NCBI GenBank assembly: GCA_018466975.1
Contig: CM031557.1
Span: 1,240,001-1,304,000, forward strand
Source of the DNA: Sparassis latifolia
Taxonomy: Eukaryota; Basidiomycota; Agaricomycetes; Polyporales; Sparassidaceae
Direction of reading: 5' to 3'
DNA: 64,000 nt
This document shows, piece by piece, positions 57,617 through 64,000 of the stretch. Position numbers and translations under genes: made by a program. The notes under the pieces are model-generated. The model was not told the DNA's origin, did not search any database, and saw only the letters and a list, made by a program, of their open reading frames with translations. Position 1 is the stretch's first letter; every line of letters begins with the position of its first letter.

Positions 57617-57827
57617 TCAGGAAAACCCAACTTTTACTTATGGGACTTATTCCGACTTTTCGTCCTTTTTTGCCTTATTTAAGGCCCATAAGTTCCCAAA
57701 AGTCAGCTTTTAAGCCTCTAAGAAAATATGACTTATGGACTTTTTGTCTTTTTTTACCTTATTTAAGACCCATAAGTGCATTTAAGTCACATAAGGACAC
57801 CTTTAAGTAAAAGTTGGGTTTTCCTGA
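57617..57827. mobile_element. Foldback element, ATCAGGAAAACCC family, copy B
   Basis: About 211 bases with inverted ends TCAGGAAAACCCAACTTTTA. It lies exactly where similarity between the two FAD-oxidase copies breaks off (after GCTGGATT in gene direction), so this insertion interrupts the FAD-binding exon. Just beyond it the sequence CCGGGTGGAGG resembles the next bases of the intact copy (CTGGGCGGAGG). Confidence 0.8.
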
Positions 57828-58480
57828 TATGATAATCCAGCCACACCGATCCCGCTAATTCTCCCACCAAGGACACTCGCATTATACAGCTCGAGTGCAG
57901 CATAAACTTCATCTCAGTGAGGCCAGACCCCAAATCGACCGATTGTGACTCAGAGTCATAATTGATCTTATCAAAGAAATACATGGCAATTTCCACTTTC
58001 ATACTGGAGGACCATTCTGAGTTCATTATGTGGCCACCACCTTTCACCTGGAACACTCATATCAGCTGTGTGTTGCTCCAAAAAGAACAAGGCAGCACTT
58101 ATGCTGGATGGCATCTGGGCTTTCCCCAATATTTGAAGCTATCAATAATCCTGTTAGAAAGGGCTTAATTTATGTCAGAGGCACTTACAATGACACTCAG
58201 ATCTTCTGCAGTGCCAGACTCAACAAAACATACAGCCTCCTGAGCGGTGCTAGATGAAGTATAGTGGAATATGTCTATTGTGTACTACTCTTCCTCTGTG
58301 AAAGACAGTCATTTTCCATTCATTCCCATAACATTTCAAATGGTACATATGAGGCCAGTAAATGTCGGGTGCAGACGATATGGCTGAGGCAATCACCTCA
58401 CAAGTGCCCGTGATGTCCGAGGCTGATACAGACTTGGAAGTAAAACTATGAATGAGGAGCCAGACAACTTATGAGCACTT

Positions 58481-58801
58481 TACTGGTGGAACACATCCTG
58501 ACAAGTTTTATAACAGATAGTAGGCTTGGTTGGCCCATATATATCTTATTGTTGGTAGTTTCCCAAGTAGTGGTACATTTCAAAACATCAGCTGATGACA
58601 CCACCACAACACCATGGAAGTGAGAAACATCAGATGAGTAAAAATATTGAAATAAATAAATGATGCTGTCTCATTGCAATTTCAATATGTCATGGTTAAC
58701 AGCCCCTGGTTAAAAAATTGTGCACAAGTGGGATTTGAGTGATCTGCCAAAAAAAAAATTGAGATAGACAGTATCTTACCCTTTGCATCTTGCCAGGATG
58801 C
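58481..58801. other. AT-rich spacer
   Basis: About 320 bases between the pseudogene 5' end and the retrotransposon. It contains short A runs and no gene. Confidence 0.45.
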
Positions 58802-59700
58802 TGTTACAACGCTCCCCACTTGTGGCGCGTCTTTTCTTTTTCTTTTCCTTGTTCCCTTTACGTTACCAGACCACGTGATCCAACACGTGACTCATTGGAG
58901 CGCAACCTCCGATTCTTTACCCAGATGTCCAGAACCCCTAGTCTAGGGTTACACCGGATCCAACTCCGGACCTTTTTCTTATCGCGCATGCAAGACGTGC
59001 ATGTACGCCTCATCTTTACCTCGTTCTGATACACGACTCGTTATCCCCATTAGTACTGATTATCTCTCACGACCTTACTCAGCTTTCTCATACATATTAC
59101 TTCCTCGCTGTTACCTTGCCCAGATATCGTTTCACCTTATCTGGCCAATGAACGATCTCGCATTACTGCGTAGTACTGCGGATACCTTTTGTATAAGTAG
59201 ACGACCTTGTCGAGCTGGATCCCCATCTCGACCTGGTTACCATTAAACCAGCTTTTCACTTGCCTTTGACTGAGATCGACCGTCAGTAGCAGACAGCTAC
59301 TACGAGTCATAAGAACGAACTCTGATCGACCTTCAGTGCGAAGACATCGCCAGAAGTGTCACTTGAACGGACTTGTGTCTTAGACTAAGACCTTGTCTCG
59401 TAACGACTCGACTAGACGCTCGTGTTTCGCTGCCGCGTAACATTAGGTCGAGATCTTATTACTCTCTGTGACTTCCTAGAGTCTAACAACGAACTACCGA
59501 CCGGACCGAACCTTGAAGACTGAACGATACACCCGATTCGATTGCTAAAGCACCGTTTGAGATTACTCTGTAATCGAGGTAGCTGAAGGATAGACTGATC
59601 ACTCATCTTCGGAGAGGGTCTGTCCGAGAGACCAATAGGCCGAGGAGGCTGAGGTAATCACTCGAGCAATCAGCAAATAGGTGTATCAGTTTGAAGACAG
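58802..59700 (+). repeat. Probable 5' long terminal repeat of the Ty3/gypsy element
   Basis: The region before gag begins TGTTACAACGCTCCCCACTT, a typical TG-starting LTR edge, and carries a TATAAGTAG box near 59192. The matching 3' LTR would lie right of the window, so neither border can be proved from this sequence, and the right border (somewhere in 59650-59760) is a guess. I could not identify the primer-binding site. Confidence 0.4.
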
Positions 59701-59735
59701 AAGACACTCTACGGGCTTGTTAGCCGACGCACTAA

Positions 59736-64000
<4,265 letters not shown>

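Larger units (their letters stand above)
54314..58480 (-). pseudogene. Second BBE-like FAD oxidase copy, broken by inserted elements
   Basis: This is a paralogue of the gene at 23738-25758, in two pieces. The 5' piece (about 57828-58480) matches it through introns from near the signal peptide (gene-level identity around VWLLI, TYWPHM) to GIGVAGL, where a foldback element interrupts it. The 3' piece (54314 to about 55515) resumes near MDVSVSSYPDLNFSLK and runs through GGFNNF and the C-terminal BBE part (LYPSYALYGTAVEKMCGDNA, ending LAGGWMF). Between them lie about 2.3 kb of inserted DNA. Other lesions are an internal deletion of about 12-15 codons before TTFPPKSSQRYLPL, a small deletion at the NGT motif, and degraded splice sites. 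At the place where the other copy has TAA, this one reads GAA. It cannot make a functional enzyme. Confidence 0.85.

Noticed and set aside
56042..57827. Non-autonomous Helitron (TC start, CTGA end, A/T flanks)
   Set aside because: The elements have long terminal inverted repeats and are foldback in structure, and no separate 3' hairpin is seen; a foldback or DNA-transposon origin is simpler.

Overview
The window looks like a piece of an agaricomycete (mushroom-forming basidiomycete) nuclear genome. Genes are packed on both strands, most coding exons are interrupted by GT-AG introns of about 45-60 nt, and the gene content is typical of that group: orthologues of TUP1, BUD13, DNAJC17/Cwf23, RPC19, SEC24 and MSH6, together with families common in Agaricomycetes (F-box proteins, DUF6533-type membrane proteins, BBE-like FAD oxidases). 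Gene models below were built by reading exons and splice sites by eye, so exon edges are exact only where stated.

Layout. 1-9.3 kb: a Num1/ApsA-like cortical dynein anchor running off the left edge, a divergently placed DNAJC17-like spliceosomal J protein, an L-fuconate dehydratase/ENOSF1-like enolase-superfamily enzyme, a three-exon 96-residue hypothetical gene and an F-box protein. 9.3-12.4 kb: a gene-poor stretch ending in a decayed partial copy of BUD13. 12.9-19.2 kb: complete TUP1 corepressor, then an FMO-like flavoprotein fused to a DUF6314 domain. 19.2-25.8 kb: nested TA-flanked miniature transposons, a stand-alone DUF6314 gene, and a BBE-like FAD oxidase that is complete except for one in-frame TAA. 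26.5-30.4 kb: the intact BUD13 gene and a DUF6533 membrane protein. 30.5-36.7 kb: a 3.03-kb tandem duplication whose two units each carry a gene joining a RING-H2 finger to a TUP1-like WD40 propeller; the second unit contains a precise 152-bp miniature transposon for which the first unit gives the empty site. 36.9-48 kb: nitronate monooxygenase, a DUF6533 remnant, a weak hypothetical gene, RPC19 and a SEC24-family gene. 48.6-54.1 kb: MSH6. 54.3-58.5 kb: a second FAD-oxidase copy, broken by clustered foldback elements. 58.8-64 kb: a Ty3/gypsy LTR retrotransposon running off the right edge, with an open reverse transcriptase/RNase H frame but damaged gag and integrase regions.

How the genes work together. 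Most are unlinked housekeeping functions (splicing, transcription, secretion, mismatch repair). The more unusual content comes from local duplication and domain shuffling: two forms of DUF6314 about 3 kb apart, BUD13 and FAD-oxidase copies with pseudogene partners, and tandem RING plus TUP1-like propeller genes about 15 kb from TUP1 itself. Several small inverted-repeat elements sit inside or at the edges of these duplicated pieces.
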